A stretch of 64,000 bases of DNA from Okapia johnstoni (taxonomy: Eukaryota > Chordata > Mammalia > Artiodactyla > Giraffidae), in the NCBI GenBank assembly GCA_024291935.2, contig CM044307.1, positions 93,749,461 through 93,813,460 on the forward strand. The letters are read 5' to 3'. The notes below the pieces were generated by a model, which was not told where the DNA came from, ran no database searches, and saw nothing but the letters and a program-made list of their open reading frames with translations. A program made the translations under genes and the position numbers. This document shows, piece by piece, positions 10,740-21,841 of this stretch; within the stretch, counting starts at the first letter, position 1, and each line of letters starts with the position of its first letter.

Positions 10740-11668
10740 GCATTGCCACCACCTTAGTCCATACCACCAAAATCTTTTATATGTACCATTATACCAGCTT
10801 TCTTTCTGTGCTATCTGCCTTCATACTTATCCTATTGCCCTAGACCAGTCAGAATTAACTTTTTAAAAGTTTTGGTCATGCTGGCATGTGGAATCTTAGT
10901 TCCCCGACTAGGGATAGAACCTGTCTTAAGCACTGGACCACCAGGGAAGTCCCCAGAATGAACTTTTTAAACCTAACTTTGATTATATCCACAGGCTCCC
11001 ACCAGTACATCTATCCACATACCAGTATCTGTCTCACTTCAACCTCTTTTACCTCCTATTTTTGGAGATGACCTCCTTATATCCTATCTAAAGCCAGCAC
11101 TCCACCTGTGGGTGGGGTGACATCTCCTTTCAGTTACTAAATGAAACACTCCAGATTTTCTCCTTGCTGTCTCTAGCATCATACTTTACCCTCCCCATTG
11201 GGTCAGTTTTTTAAGAATATCTACCCCAATCTCCCTCTTTCTATTACCCATTTTGTTGTTCTAATTTATAGAAAACTTCCTCCCAATATATTTATGCTCA
11301 TTTATGCTCATTTCCTCCAATTCTCCCATTCTCTCTGAATGCCTTCCATTGAGGCCAATACCCATCATTACCTTACTGAAACTATTTTTATCAAAGTTTG
11401 ACGATGACCTCCACACTGCAAAATTCAACAGTCAATTCTTAGCCCTCATCTTAACTGAGCCAGCATATGGCATAACTGATTATTCCTTACTCCCCGAAGC
11501 ACTCTCTTCAGTAGGCTTATGAGCCATCACAATTTCCAGTTTTTCTCCTTACCTCACTGGCAGCTCATTCTTAGATTCTATCACAGACACTCATGTCTTG
11601 TTTCCTCATTTCTTTCAAGTCTTTGCTTAGATATCATGTCCCAGTGATGTCTTCCTATTCTGCTTGTA
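10740..11668 (+). mobile_element. L2 LINE fragment, interrupted
   Basis: Old mammalian L2. The segment 11300-11600 matches the RT region (dispersed phrases 'gacgatgacctccacactgcaaaattcaac', 'ttctccttacctcactggcagctcattctta'), and 11615-11665 matches the segment near the L2 end. A CHR SINE interrupts it at 10868-10954 and a younger repeat splits its 3' end at 11669. No intact frame remains. Confidence 0.65.
10868..10954 (-). mobile_element. CHR-type SINE, truncated, with 17-bp TSD
   Basis: Antisense of a cetartiodactyl CHR tRNA-Glu SINE ('ggacttccctggtggtccag' head on the minus strand, 'ggggaactaagattcc' body). Direct repeats agaattaactttttaaa (10851-10867) and agaatgaactttttaaa (10955-10971) differ at one base. 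Confidence 0.85.
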
Positions 11669-11711
11669 TTAGTCAGGATTCTCCAGAAAAACAGAACCCT
11701 TAAGATATATA

Positions 11712-11742
<31 letters not shown>

Positions 11743-12283
11743 GTATGTGTGTGTATGTATGTGTATTTATATGTATATATATATCCCATATATCCTGTGT
11801 GTGTATACACACATGCATACACATATACATGTGTGTGTGTGTACCATAAGAGACAGAGGGAGAGAAATAGTTATTATAAGGAATTGGCTCATACAATTAT
11901 GGAGGTTGAGAAGTCCCAGGACCTGCATTAGGCAAGTAGGAGACCAAGAGAGCTGGTTGTATTGTTCCAGTCTGAGTCAGAAGACCTGAGAACCAAGAGG
12001 TGGTCTATGTTCCAACTCAAAGGCAGGAACAGATCTGTGTTCCAGTTAAAACAAAGCTGGACTTTAGGCAGGTGAAGTTCCCTCTTACTCAGTCTTTATT
12101 TTTCTATTCAGATCTTCAACCTATTGAATGATGTCCATCTATATTAGGAAGGGAAATTTGCTTAATTCAGTCTACAGAGTCGAATGCTAATCTCATCAGT
12201 CACAGACATACTGAGAATAATGTCTGACCCAGTGTCTGGGCAGTGGATGTCCCAGTTAAGTTGAGACATAAAATTAACCATTA
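11669..12283 (+). repeat. Ancient interspersed repeat inserted in L2, family not assigned
   Basis: Starts 'tattagtcaggattctccag', passes 'aaggaattggctcatacaattatgg', and ends 'acataaaattaaccattatg'. This is a familiar mammalian repeat with these landmarks, but I cannot assign the family with confidence. A TG/TA microsatellite sits near its start. L2 sequence resumes on the far side. Confidence 0.6.
11703..11843. repeat. Compound TG/TA microsatellite
   Basis: Alternating (TG)n, (TA)n and (TATG)n blocks, then (CA)/(TG) tracts at 11798-11842. Alternating purine-pyrimidine sequence of this kind is mutable. Confidence 0.9.
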
Positions 12284-12530
12284 TGCCACCCGATTGAAGA
12301 TGGCAGCCCACACTGGCACGCCCTGTCCTTTCCCTGTCTTGTCTCCCTGGCAGCCACTGCCATCCACATATTGCTGTACTTCGCTCATTTACTGACTGAG
12401 TGACTGTCCCTTCCATGGGGCATTTCCATGAGGGCAAAGAATTGTGTGATTGTTTATGACTGTACCTCCTGTTCCACAGCAGTGTTGGGCATGTAGTAGA
12501 TGAAGATTAAATTTATTGATTGAGTGAATA
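12284..12530 (+). mobile_element. L2 LINE 3' end (continuation)
   Basis: Continues the L2 interrupted at 11669: 'ttccatgagggcaaagaattg', then 'gttgggcatgtagtagatg' and 'attgattgagtgaataag', which follow the L2 3' end order. Confidence 0.6.
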
Positions 12531-12539
12531 AGTGTTACC

Positions 12540-12790
12540 CCCTTGCTTAAAACTTTTCACTTATTACTACATTTAAGATAAAAATCCAAAATTCTTACTA
12601 TGTTCTTCAAACATAATATAGTCTGCCCATTCCTTGCTCTCTAACTTTCTGTGTTTTCTCTCATGATCTCATGTTATGATGAAGTCAAGGATCATGCTGA
12701 GTTATCCACCTCTAAATCCCTAGTTTGTTGAACAATTCTTAACACACAGAAAGCACTCAATACATATTTGTTGCATAATGAAGGCTTGCA
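12540..12790 (+). mobile_element. Second L2 LINE 3' fragment
   Basis: 'cccttgcttaaaacttttcac ... gataaaaatccaaaattctta' and 'cacagaaagcactcaatacatatttgttgcataatgaa' follow the L2 order. Strongly diverged. Confidence 0.6.
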
Positions 12791-12949
12791 AGGAAAGGAT
12801 GGCATATTCAGAGGCTGCCTGCCTTTTCAACTCAGAGTTTAGTATGTGGAATCATCCATCCACAGTGAGATGCAATGTTGGCATCTGACCCTGAATTTCA
12901 GTACTGTGGAGGTACTCGAATCTGAGCTAGAACAGCTGACTAGAAAGCT

Positions 12950-13065
12950 CTTTCTCTGCCTGAGTTAGGCATGTGGCTTTGACAAGTTCTTAATATCTGT
13001 GAACCTTACTTCTTTCCTCATTTATGAAATGAAGAGATTGGACTGGATCAGATATTTTCCAAATA
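12950..13065 (+). repeat. MIR SINE fragment
   Basis: 'atgtggctttgacaagttctt ... tcctcatttatgaaatgaagagattggactgg' is the MIR core order, partial. Confidence 0.65.
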
Positions 13066-13160
13066 TAGTCTATGAGCATGTGGGGTTGCCTCAAGCCCTG
13101 TTCCCTGCCTTTGACCAAAGGGACCCCAGTCCTGTGTGTGTTTAGAGTACCAGTCTCCCA

Positions 13161-13358
13161 GGACTTCCCTGGTGGCCCAGTGGCTAAGAACCCAGGATCC
13201 CAATGAAAGGGGCCTGGGCGCAGTTCCTGGTTAGGGAACTAGACCCCACATGCCACAGCTGATTTCGTGTGCCACAACTGAAGATCAGGCATGCCGCAGC
13301 TGAGACTTGGTACAGTCAGATAAATAAATGTAAATATTTCTTTAAAAATTAAAAAAAG
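13161..13358 (+). mobile_element. CHR-type SINE
   Basis: Head 'ggacttccctggtggcccag', then 'ggttagggaactagacccc' and 'cacatgccacagctg' repeats, ending in an A-rich tail at 13320-13358. Older than Bov-tA; found across cetartiodactyls. Confidence 0.85.
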
Positions 13359-15892
13359 AGTAATAGGTTCTCATGTATGATTTTATGTAAAAATGGACAT
13401 GGGAGGTGTACCAATGCTTTAAAACAAAAAGCTAAAAATGCTACTGGACACCCCAGAATGAGGTCAAGGTGCTCTTAGCCATGACTTTCTGTGATATTAA
13501 GAGCATGTGGAAGTCAAACTAGAGGGGAAGAGTTGGGTGCTAATGGCTAGGAGGAGAGTTCTCGGACATATGATTCCTGGGTGGAACTTGTTGGCAAAAC
13601 TGTGTGGAAACCACGTGTAGCAAATTGTGATAGCTTGTTAGAGGGACAAAGAAGTGACCACACGGGGGGTTAGAATTTATATGGATTGGCCCTGGATTGT
13701 GCAAGACATTGGATGCTATGCCCACAAACTTCTATAAATATTAAGGAGTCACTGTAGTGGTTTAAATAGCTGATGATAAAAATGGCCTTTAGAAAGATAA
13801 GACACAGAACACTAGCAGGCCGCCCCAGGAACTAAGCCTCCAAGAGGCAGGTGATCTGATTAAAGTACTGTGTGTATTGTTCATTCAGTGATTTGAGGGC
13901 TTGACATTTAATTCTTGGATTATCTGAAGATTCTTCTGATCTCTGTACACGAGGGATTAGGGAGCTCCTATACTTTTGGTGTTCAGACCCTAGTATGACT
14001 TTAAATTCTAGAGAGCTAGTCTGTTTGAGAGTCCTTCTGTTTTGTGCTAAATGTGGTCAATTGTGGTGAAATTAAACAACTTGAGCTCCTTATAGTCCTT
14101 TCAGTGGTTATCTGCATATATCTATTTTGGTAAGGAGGGGTGTGTGTCGCTCATCTGAACAGAGAGTACCACTGAGTTGTTTTACTGAAACCCAAGGTGA
14201 AAGACATATTCCTAGGTGAATGACAGAGTGCCCTAAGAAGCCCTCTAATCTCTAATGTATTGACGGATGAAGATTTATTTCCTCTTGACTTCGTTCCTTG
14301 AATGGAATAGGAACAGTGTCCTCCCTAATCCATTAAGCTGACATCTCTTGTAATTGAAAGCCAAACAGGTTTGTGTCGTAAATATTGCTTGTGGATTTGT
14401 GTATGTGTTGAGGAGAGGCAAAATGAGGTAGAAGAAAAAAGGAGGAGGGAAGACTGGCAAGTAGTTGTTGAAGCCCCAGTGTTTTTAAGGGACTTAAACT
14501 TGGGCTCCATTGAGTGAGCAGTCCACAGACGTGTGCTAGAACACACCTCAGGAAATGAGTGTCTCATTTTGAGCTAGTTTCCTATAAGAGTATCATTTGT
14601 GCTAAGGGTTCCCATCATTTGTTGTGACTTTTAAAAAATGTATTCTCTGAGCCTAGGTAGAGGATATTGACTACTGGGATGAAGAAATTGAAATAATAAT
14701 TAGAAAAATCACTTTGGGGATGGGATTGGTAAGTGCCAGGGATGAAAAGGAGATAAAATAGAGAAATCACTTCTGGGGTCCAGACTGTGTTATTAACACC
14801 TAGTACAACACTGAAGATGCAGTTGACTAAATTGGCAGTTCAGGTTAAACTTTAGGCATTGTTTAGCTCAGCCACTGTGTGGCTTTGCAGGCTTGCAAGG
14901 GTCTGGTTGTCTAATGGAGAAGAGAGAAAAATAAACAGATGCCAGTAATACAGGTAGGGGCTTTACTGTATAGGCTATTTTTGAGCATAGAAAGGCAGGG
15001 CACCTAAGCCAGATTTGTGGGTGTGGAAGCATGGGGAGTGTCTATGAGCTAAACTGAATATTAGTAGAGTTTAGTGTAGGACAGTGTAGGACAGTGACAA
15101 GGGAAGACTTCTGATTTATATACGATTAACTTGATGAGTTCAGTATTCCTGGAGACTCTCTGGTTGTGGAGGAGATTGATGTGACAGTGGAACTATGGAA
15201 AAACAAAAAGAGACGCAGTTGGAGGAGTAAGCAGGTCTAGATCATGAAGCTCTCATCAAGGTTAAGGGATCTTGGTGAAATGGAAATAATTAAAGGAGAA
15301 AAAGAAAATGCTACCGCTGTACACAACAACAAAAAGAGCTGCAAAATCCTAATCCAGGAGTTTGGTACTTAACAGTAAATGTTCTTAGAAAGCAATTTTA
15401 GGGGAGCAGAGAAAGACTCAAAAAATGAAGTGAAAAAGTGAAATAAAGAGAGTTCCCCATTTTGGGTTAAGTTTTTGATATTTGTTTCTCCCCCAGTTGA
15501 AGTCTAACTGTTAAGCTCCTGGTTAATTCCGTAAATTATCTCTGGCAGTAGAGGGTTTGGAAACACAAGGGATGACTCTGGGACTGCTCTAGGTTCCAGG
15601 CCCTCTGAGATGATCTTCACGTGGGTTACAAGAGGGACCAAGCATTGAATACTTGCATGAATGAAGCAGCTAACCTCATGGAGAGCCGTGTGCTAGGATG
15701 GAACAAACTGGGATCCGCATCGCTCATTAAAGGGAGGAGCAGTACTCAGCTCCAGCTGATGGTTGCCACGCGGAACCTTGCCCTGGTGTTGCCACATTTT
15801 CCGCTTTGTAAAATATCGACAACTAAGTAAAATTTCCTCTGGTCTTTGCCTTTGCTTATATCACAGCTACTGCTTAGCATTTGTAACATTAG
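13359..15892. other. Long repeat-poor stretch
   Basis: About 2.5 kb with no repeat or gene I can name. A 10-bp tandem duplication (gtgtaggaca) lies near 15073-15092. A strong acceptor-like tract before 15498 is followed by stops in all frames. Confidence 0.5.
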
Positions 15893-15905
15893 AGTCATAA
15901 AACTG

Positions 15906-16055
15906 TGCATTGGAGAAGGAAATGGCAACCAGCTCCAGTGTTCTTGCCTGGAGAATCCCAGGGACGGGGGAGCCTGGTGGGCTGCCGTCTCCGGGGTTGC
16001 ACAGAGTCGGACACGACTGCAGCGATTTAGCAGCAGCAGCAGCAGCAGCAGCAGC
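15906..16055 (+). mobile_element. BovA monomer SINE with (AGC)n tail and 13-bp TSD
   Basis: Starts 'tgcattggagaaggaaatggcaacc' with no tRNA head. The BovA body ends 'cgacttagcagcagc'-like, with an (AGC)n array over 16031-16055. The perfect direct repeat agtcataaaactg is at 15893-15905 and 16056-16068. The CpG content is well kept, so this is a young insertion. Confidence 0.95.
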
Positions 16056-16068
16056 AGTCATAAAACTG

Positions 16069-16449
16069 AGCAAGCTATTATGAATTTTCATTAAGAAATA
16101 ACCAACAGTTCATAAAGTTTCCATTTTTAATAGCTCTAGAACACTGTCTTATTAATTTGAGTGAGGATATAAAATGCCAAGTGGAGCAGATATTTGCATT
16201 GGCCTCAATAGTCCCACCTCTTTCTGCAAGCAATCTATATGGGAAGCCTGTTAATTATGAAGGCTGCTGAACCAAATTTGCAATGTAATTTGCATCCATC
16301 TCTACGGTGGACCTAGGTCTTAGATGTGCCCAGGTTCTGCTACAACTCTCCCTTTTCTATCAGTGTGATGCCTTGTCCTCTGTTGGTTGTGGCCAGTGGA
16401 AACACTGACAGAAATTCTGGGGGAGGAAGAGTGGGCTCATGGTATTTAT
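16069..16449. other. Unassigned sequence
   Basis: No repeat recognised. An acceptor-like tract before 16363 opens a long frame but lacks a good donor. Confidence 0.45.
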
Positions 16450-16556
16450 TCCCTTGGTTGCCTCACAGAGTGTCTACATCACACAGTTGTTGAGACATTT
16501 AAATGATGTAAACTTAGTACAGTCCCCAGCACATATAAGCTGTCAACAAAACTTCT
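16450..16556 (+). repeat. MIR SINE 3' part
   Basis: 'ttgcctcacagagtgtctac', 'acttagtacagtccccagcacatataagc' follow the 3' half of MIR. Confidence 0.55.
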
Positions 16557-16810
16557 TTTAATTAAAATTTGATTTTATAAGTATAATTGATGTAGTCCAC
16601 ACATGCAAATAGTATTTCCCTATCTCTCCTGTTGTAAGTGGATCTTCCAAGGCAATCTGCTTTTCCCCTCTCTTTTTATATTTTGATACTCCATCCTTCT
16701 CATCTTCTTTGAGTCTAATGGGAAGGTTGATTTTAGCTTCACTGCTTCTAGTTTCAGATTTCTTTTATCCCCACTCAGATGATAAAGATGAATTTCTTTT
16801 TAAATAAACC

Positions 16811-17029
16811 CTCCTAGCATTTTGGTGCTAGTGGTAAAGAACCCACCTGACAATGCAGGAGACATATGAGACAAGAGTTCAATCCCTGGGCAGGGAAGAT
16901 CCTCCAGAAGAGGAAATGTCAACCCACTCCATTATTCTTGCCTGGAGAATCCCATGGACAGAAGTGCCTGGAGGGCTCTAGTCCAGAGGGTCACAAAGAG
17001 TCAGACACAAGTGAAGCTGCTTAGCATGC
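16811..17029 (+). mobile_element. Bov-tA SINE
   Basis: tRNA-like head region 'tggtgctagtggtaaagaac', B-box 'gttcaatccctgg', BovA body to 'gtcagacacaagtgaagctgc'. Diverged. Confidence 0.9.
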
Positions 17030-17333
17030 AGAATTATCTTAATATGAGCATGATATCCACTTCCTGTTGGAATCCTGACTATTTGATCCTTGAAGCCATT
17101 GCCATCTCTTGGTTGGACTACTGCTGTCTGTAATCCTGTTTCAGGCAGAGCCAACATAACATGCAGTTCCGAATATACCATTTCCCTTCTAAATACCTCT
17201 CATGATCTACTCTCTTCAACTTAGCCTCCATTTCTATCTTGTATTTAAATAACTCTTTTTCAATTACAACTTTACCTATATCTTTACCTGTCTTTGTCTT
17301 TTGCCAGTCACAGGTGGAGATAGAGCCCAATAC

Positions 17334-17500
17334 CCTTTTTTTTAAGTTTATTTTTTAATTGGAGGAAAATTGCTTTGCAATGTTGTATTGGTTTTTGTGA
17401 TACAACAATGAGAATCAGCCATGATTATACATATATCTCCTCCCTGTTAAGCCTCCCTCCCCTCCCCACACCCACCCCTCTAGGTTATCACAAAGCCCTA
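17334..17500 (-). mobile_element. L1 3' end, older ruminant type
   Basis: T-rich tail complement at 17334, then 'ttaattggaggaaaattgctttgcaatgttgtattgg' and a C-rich 3'UTR block ending near 17490. Inserted into L2-like sequence; no clear target duplication. Confidence 0.85.
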
Positions 17501-17559
17501 CTCTAAAGCAAAGCCAACTCCCTTACCTGAGTGGTGAATTCAGGCTTTCCCCTCCCTGT

Positions 17560-18010
17560 AGTCCTTTGAAACAGCAACCTCCATCTTACCAAATTCAATG
17601 ATTAATTCTCTGCATCTGTCTCATGTTCTCTCTTAAGAGCGTTTGACTCAGTTGATCAATTCCTTGCCTTGGAACACTTTATCTCACCTTCCTTTTCCAT
17701 ATACTTTCCTGGTTTTCTTTCTCCTTCATTGTCTGTTTTTCAGTCTCCTTTGATGGTCTGTCATCTTTTCTTCTAAATATTGAAGTGCTGTAAGGCTCTG
17801 TCCTTGCCTGTCTTTTTATATAGATTCTTCCCCAGGGTAATCACACCCATTGCCTTGACTTTAAATAGCATCTGTATGGAGAAGATTGCACATTTATCAC
17901 CTGAGACTTGAACCTTTCCTTTAAGCTCTAGGCTTCTATACTTAATTTTCTATTTGGCATCTCTACTTAGACATTGCATACTTATCTCAAACTTAACAAG
18001 TCCAAAATAT
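17560..18010 (+). mobile_element. L2 LINE RT fragment
   Basis: Matches the L2 ORF2 3' region: 'gtttgactcagttgatca' (the FDxVDH motif), 'tttctttctccttcattgtctg', 'tggcatctctacttagacattgc', 'ctcaaacttaacaagtccaaaat'. Frames are broken. The RT once encoded here mobilised L2 and MIR in early mammals. Confidence 0.75.
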
Positions 18011-18030
18011 TGTAGAACTTTTTATTTACT

Positions 18031-18689
18031 ACTCCCCCTAATTTAAATCTTTCTTCTCTTTTATTATGCATATTTAATATTGTAACTTTTCCTATAAATA
18101 CTCCTAGAAGTAAGTTCATAAATGTTAAGTAATGATTCATTGTTTTCTCTTCTAAATTTTTTCTAGTATCATTTATGAATTATTTTTGATCCATGAATCT
18201 AGAAGCCTGTTTCAAATATTTCAAATACATGAGTCTTTTGGAACTACATTTTTGTTATTCATTTCTATTTTTATTGCATTTTAGTTAAATGCAATAAATC
18301 TTTATCTTGTCAGTAAAGATATCCAATCTTTGTATTGTGTTGAGACTTGCCTTGTGGCCTAGTGTATGGTAAATTTTTATAAATATTTAATGTCCATTTA
18401 AAGAGAGAGAGAATGAGAGAATCTGTGGTGCAGATTGTGGGATAGTACCTGAAATGTACTTGATTCTGCCAGGAGCCCAAGAAATATCAAAAGCCTGAAA
18501 CTCACTTTAAGTTAATTTCTTGGCTTTGGGGTTCTGGATACCACATACCTACACAGGCCTGTTGTTTTGGTTTCTCAGAAGAACTGTTTTGATTGTTCAT
18601 CTACTTAGAGCTCACTAAGAGTTAAACAAGCCCCACCACTGTTTCCCAGTGCTGGTGGGTGTATTTTTTCCAGACCACTCTTCATCTCC
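18031..18689. other. Unassigned AT-rich sequence
   Basis: Short GA run at about 18402-18417. No gene recognised. Confidence 0.45.
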
Positions 18690-19263
18690 AAAATCACTGC
18701 AGATGGTGACTGTGGCCACGAAATCAAAAGATACTTGTTCCTTGGAAGAAAAGCTATGACAAACCTAGACAGCTTATTAAAAAGCAGAGTCATCATTTTG
18801 CCGACAAAGGTTCATATAATCAAGCTATGTTTTTTCCAGTAGTCATGTATGGATGTGAGAGTTGGACCATAAAGAAGGCTGAGCACTGAAGAATTGATGG
18901 TTTTGAACTGTGGTGTTGGAGAAGACTCTTGAGAGTCCCTTGGACTGCAAGAAGATCAAACCAGTCTGTTCTAAAGGAGATCAGTTCTGAATATTCATTC
19001 ATTGGAAGGACTGATGCTGAAGCTGAGCTCCAATTCTTTGGCTACCTGGTGCGAAGAGCCAACTCATTGGAAAAGACCCTGATGCTGGGAAAGACTGAGG
19101 GCGAGAGGAGAAGGGGATGACAGAGGATGAGATGGTTGGATGGCATCACCAAGTCAATGGACATGGGTTTGAGCAAGCTCCAGGAGATACTGAAGTACAG
19201 GGAAGCCTGGTGTGCTGCATTCATGGGATTGCAAAGAGTCGGACATGACTTAGCAATTGAACA
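18690..19263 (+). mobile_element. BovB LINE 3' fragment
   Basis: Starts at the 'ccaaaatcactgcagatgg' segment downstream of the RT core and runs to 'gacttagcaattgaacagc'. The AERRR arginine codon is TGA here (18887-18889), a CpG-type change. The 63-aa frame 18929-19120 covers the C-terminal RSNQSVLKE/LQFFGYL region. A BovA SINE is inserted at its 3' end. Confidence 0.92.
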
Positions 19264-19273
19264 GCTGTTTAAG

Positions 19274-19408
19274 CAGAGAAGGCGATGGCACCCCACTGCA
19301 GTACTCTTGCCTGGAAAATCCCATGGATGGGGGAGCCCGGTGGGCTGCCATCTGTGGGGTCGCACAGAGTAGGACACGACTGAAATGACTTAGCAGCAGC
19401 AGCAGCAA
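19274..19408 (+). mobile_element. BovA monomer SINE with short (AGC)n tail
   Basis: 'gcagagaaggcgatggcaccccac' start, body to 'gacttagcagcagcagcagca'. Near-identical 9-bp repeats ctgtttaag (19265-19273) and ctctttaag (19409-19417) probably mark the target site at the end of the BovB copy. Confidence 0.88.
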
Positions 19409-19964
19409 CTCTTTAAGTGAGCTTACAATACTGAGGGTTCTGGGTTGACCAGAGTACCTCAGTAATGCCCCACAACATACAGGCCAGATGCATTCTTTTC
19501 TCCTTGCTTGTGCGTCAGATCCTGAACTAGTTTAGGAATATTTCTAATTTTTAACTGATTTTTAAAAATATATTTTATTAAATTATTTTTGACAAATATA
19601 ATGGTATACGTTTAAACAGTAAATGTGGTTGTTTGATACACACATATATCCATTGTAGAAAGATTATCAAGATCAAGATAATGGACACATTTCTCACCTC
19701 ACATAGTTAACTCTTTTTTTGTGTGTGTGTGTGGAGAGAATGCCAAGATCTACTCTCAGAAAATTTCAATATATAATACTGTATTGTTAACTATAGTCAT
19801 CATTCAGTACATTAGATTCTTAGAACTTTTCCTTCTTAAAATGAAAATTTGTACCCTTTGACCCATATCACCCCATTCACCTTTGCCCTAGCTACCAGCA
19901 ACCACCATTCTATTCTCTCTCTGAAATTGGCTTTATTTAGTTATTTTAGATTCTGCATATAATT

Positions 19965-20188
19965 TATGTGTGTGTATGCTGAGTCTCTCAGTCATGTCCA
20001 ACTCTGTGACTCTATGGACTGTAGCCCATCACACTCCTCTGTCCATGGGGTTTTCTAGGCAAGCATACTGGAGTGGGTTGCCATTTCCTTCTCCAGGGGA
20101 TCTTCCTGATCCGGGGATCAAACCGATGTCTCCTGTGGCTCCTGCATTGGCAGGAAGATTCTTCACCACTGAGCCACCTGGGAAGACA
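19965..20188 (-). mobile_element. Bov-tA SINE with 9-bp TSD
   Basis: Antisense complete SINE inside the old L1. The direct repeat catataatt is at 19956-19964 and 20189-20197, which restores the L1 sequence when the SINE is removed. Confidence 0.93.
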
Positions 20189-20327
20189 CATATAATTGAT
20201 AACATAGAAAATTTGTCTTTGTTTGTCTTATTTAAGTTGGCATTATGCCCTTCAGTTTCACTTATGTTGTCACAAATGGCAAGACTTCATTCGTTTTTAT
20301 GGAGATATAAATAAATAAATATATACA

Positions 20328-20478
20328 ATTCAGTTCAGTTCAGTTCAGTTTCTCAGTCGTGTCTGACTCTTTGCGACCCCATGAGTTGCAGCACGCCAGG
20401 TCTCCCTGTCCAACACCAACTCCTGGAGCCTACCCAAACTCATGTCCATTGAGTCAGTGATGCCATCCAATCATTTCA
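20328..20478 (-). mobile_element. BovB LINE 3' end fragment
   Basis: Antisense, starting with the complement of the young tail (cagttcagttcagttcag) and reading to 'gagtcagtgatgccatccaatc'. A severely 5'-truncated copy inserted in the old L1. Confidence 0.92.
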
Positions 20479-21101
20479 TCATTAAATATGATTATATTAA
20501 TGGATATTGTTGTTGTATGTAATAGGTGTATGCCACACTTTTTAATTCGTTCATCTCTGGGAGAACATTTAGGTTGTTACTCTATCTTGGCTGTTGTGAA
20601 TGAAGCTGAAATGAACATGGTGGGTATGGATAACTCTTTGAGTTGGATTTCAGTTCCCTGCAGATATATGTCCAGGAGTGGGATTGCTAGATTGTATGGT
20701 AGTTGAGTTCTTAATTTTTTGAGGACCACCATACTGTCTTCCATAATGGCTCTACTGAATAACATTTCCACCCACAGTGTTCATAAAGGCTTCCTTTTCT
20801 TCACATCCTTGCCAACATTTGTTCTCTCTCAGTTTTTTTGAAAATGGCAATACTAACAGGAGTGAGGTGATGATATCTCATTAATGATTTTTGACTGGCA
20901 TTTCCCTGTGAAGTATTGATGCTGATCATCTTTTCAAATAACTTTCACTCATCTGGGTCTTTGTTAATGCTTGTCCATACCTACTTGTACATCAAAATTT
21001 CACTCACTCTCCCAAAATCAGGTCAAATGCTGCCCCCACTCTGAAGCTGTGATTCTCTGAATCAGAGTATATTACTCCTTCCTTTATGCTACTAAAGTAC
21101 T

Positions 21102-21841
21102 GCTTCTTTTTTTTTTTTTTACTGTGCTAAAAAGCATAATATAAATGTACTCTCTTAACAACTTTAACTGTACATTATAGTATTGCACATTGTTGTACAA
21201 AGATCTCTAGCATTTTTTGTCTTGCATAATTGAATTTCTATATCCACTGAACAACAGCTCCTCACTCCCCTCCACCTCAGTCCCTGGCAACCACCATTCT
21301 CCCTTCAGTTTCTGTGAGTTTGATTACTTTAGATACCTCATATGAGTAGAATCATGGAGTAGTTTTCTTTATGTGGTTGACTTATTTTACTTAGTTTATT
21401 GTCCTCAAAGTTCATTCATCTTGTAGCATATGATAGGATTTCCTTCTCTTATAAAGGTGAGTAGTATACATTGTATACCACATTTTCTTTATCCGTTCAT
21501 CCTTTGGTGGACATTTAGGTTGCTTCCACATCTTGGCTGTTGTGAGTAATGCTGCATTGAACATGAGTGTGCAAATATCTCTTTGAGATTCTGCTTTATC
21601 TTCTTTTGGATAAGTACCCAGGAGTGGGATTGCTGGATCACCTGCTCGTTCTATTTTTAATTTTTGAGGAGCTGCCATGCATTTTTTTTTCTGTAGTGGT
21701 TGCATCATTTTACAATCCTACCAATAGTGGATAAGGGTCTTTTATAAGGTTTAATTTCTCCACACCCTCACCAACATTTGTTTTCTGTTTTTTTTTTTTT
21801 AATGGTGTTCTTCCTAATGGGTGTGAGGTAGTATCTCATGA
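21102..21841 (-). mobile_element. Old L1 3' region (L1M type)
   Basis: Antisense: T-run at 21105-21120, 3'UTR block ending near 21330, then the ORF2 C-terminus on the minus strand. The 98-aa minus frame 21412-21708 holds decayed L1 ORF2 sequence (GDPAIPLLGTYPKE, MFNAALLTTAKMWKQPKCP). Possibly from the same subfamily as 19551-20940. Confidence 0.88.

Larger units (their letters stand above)
19551..20940 (-). mobile_element. Old L1 3' region (L1M type), interrupted twice
   Basis: Antisense L1: 3'UTR features from 19551 ('tttttaactgatttttaaaaa...'), a C-rich block near 19860-19920, then ORF2 C-terminal sequence ('tttaggttgttactctatcttggctgttgtgaatg') from about 20500 to 20940. Interrupted by a Bov-tA SINE (19965-20188) and a BovB tail fragment (20328-20478). 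Confidence 0.85.
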
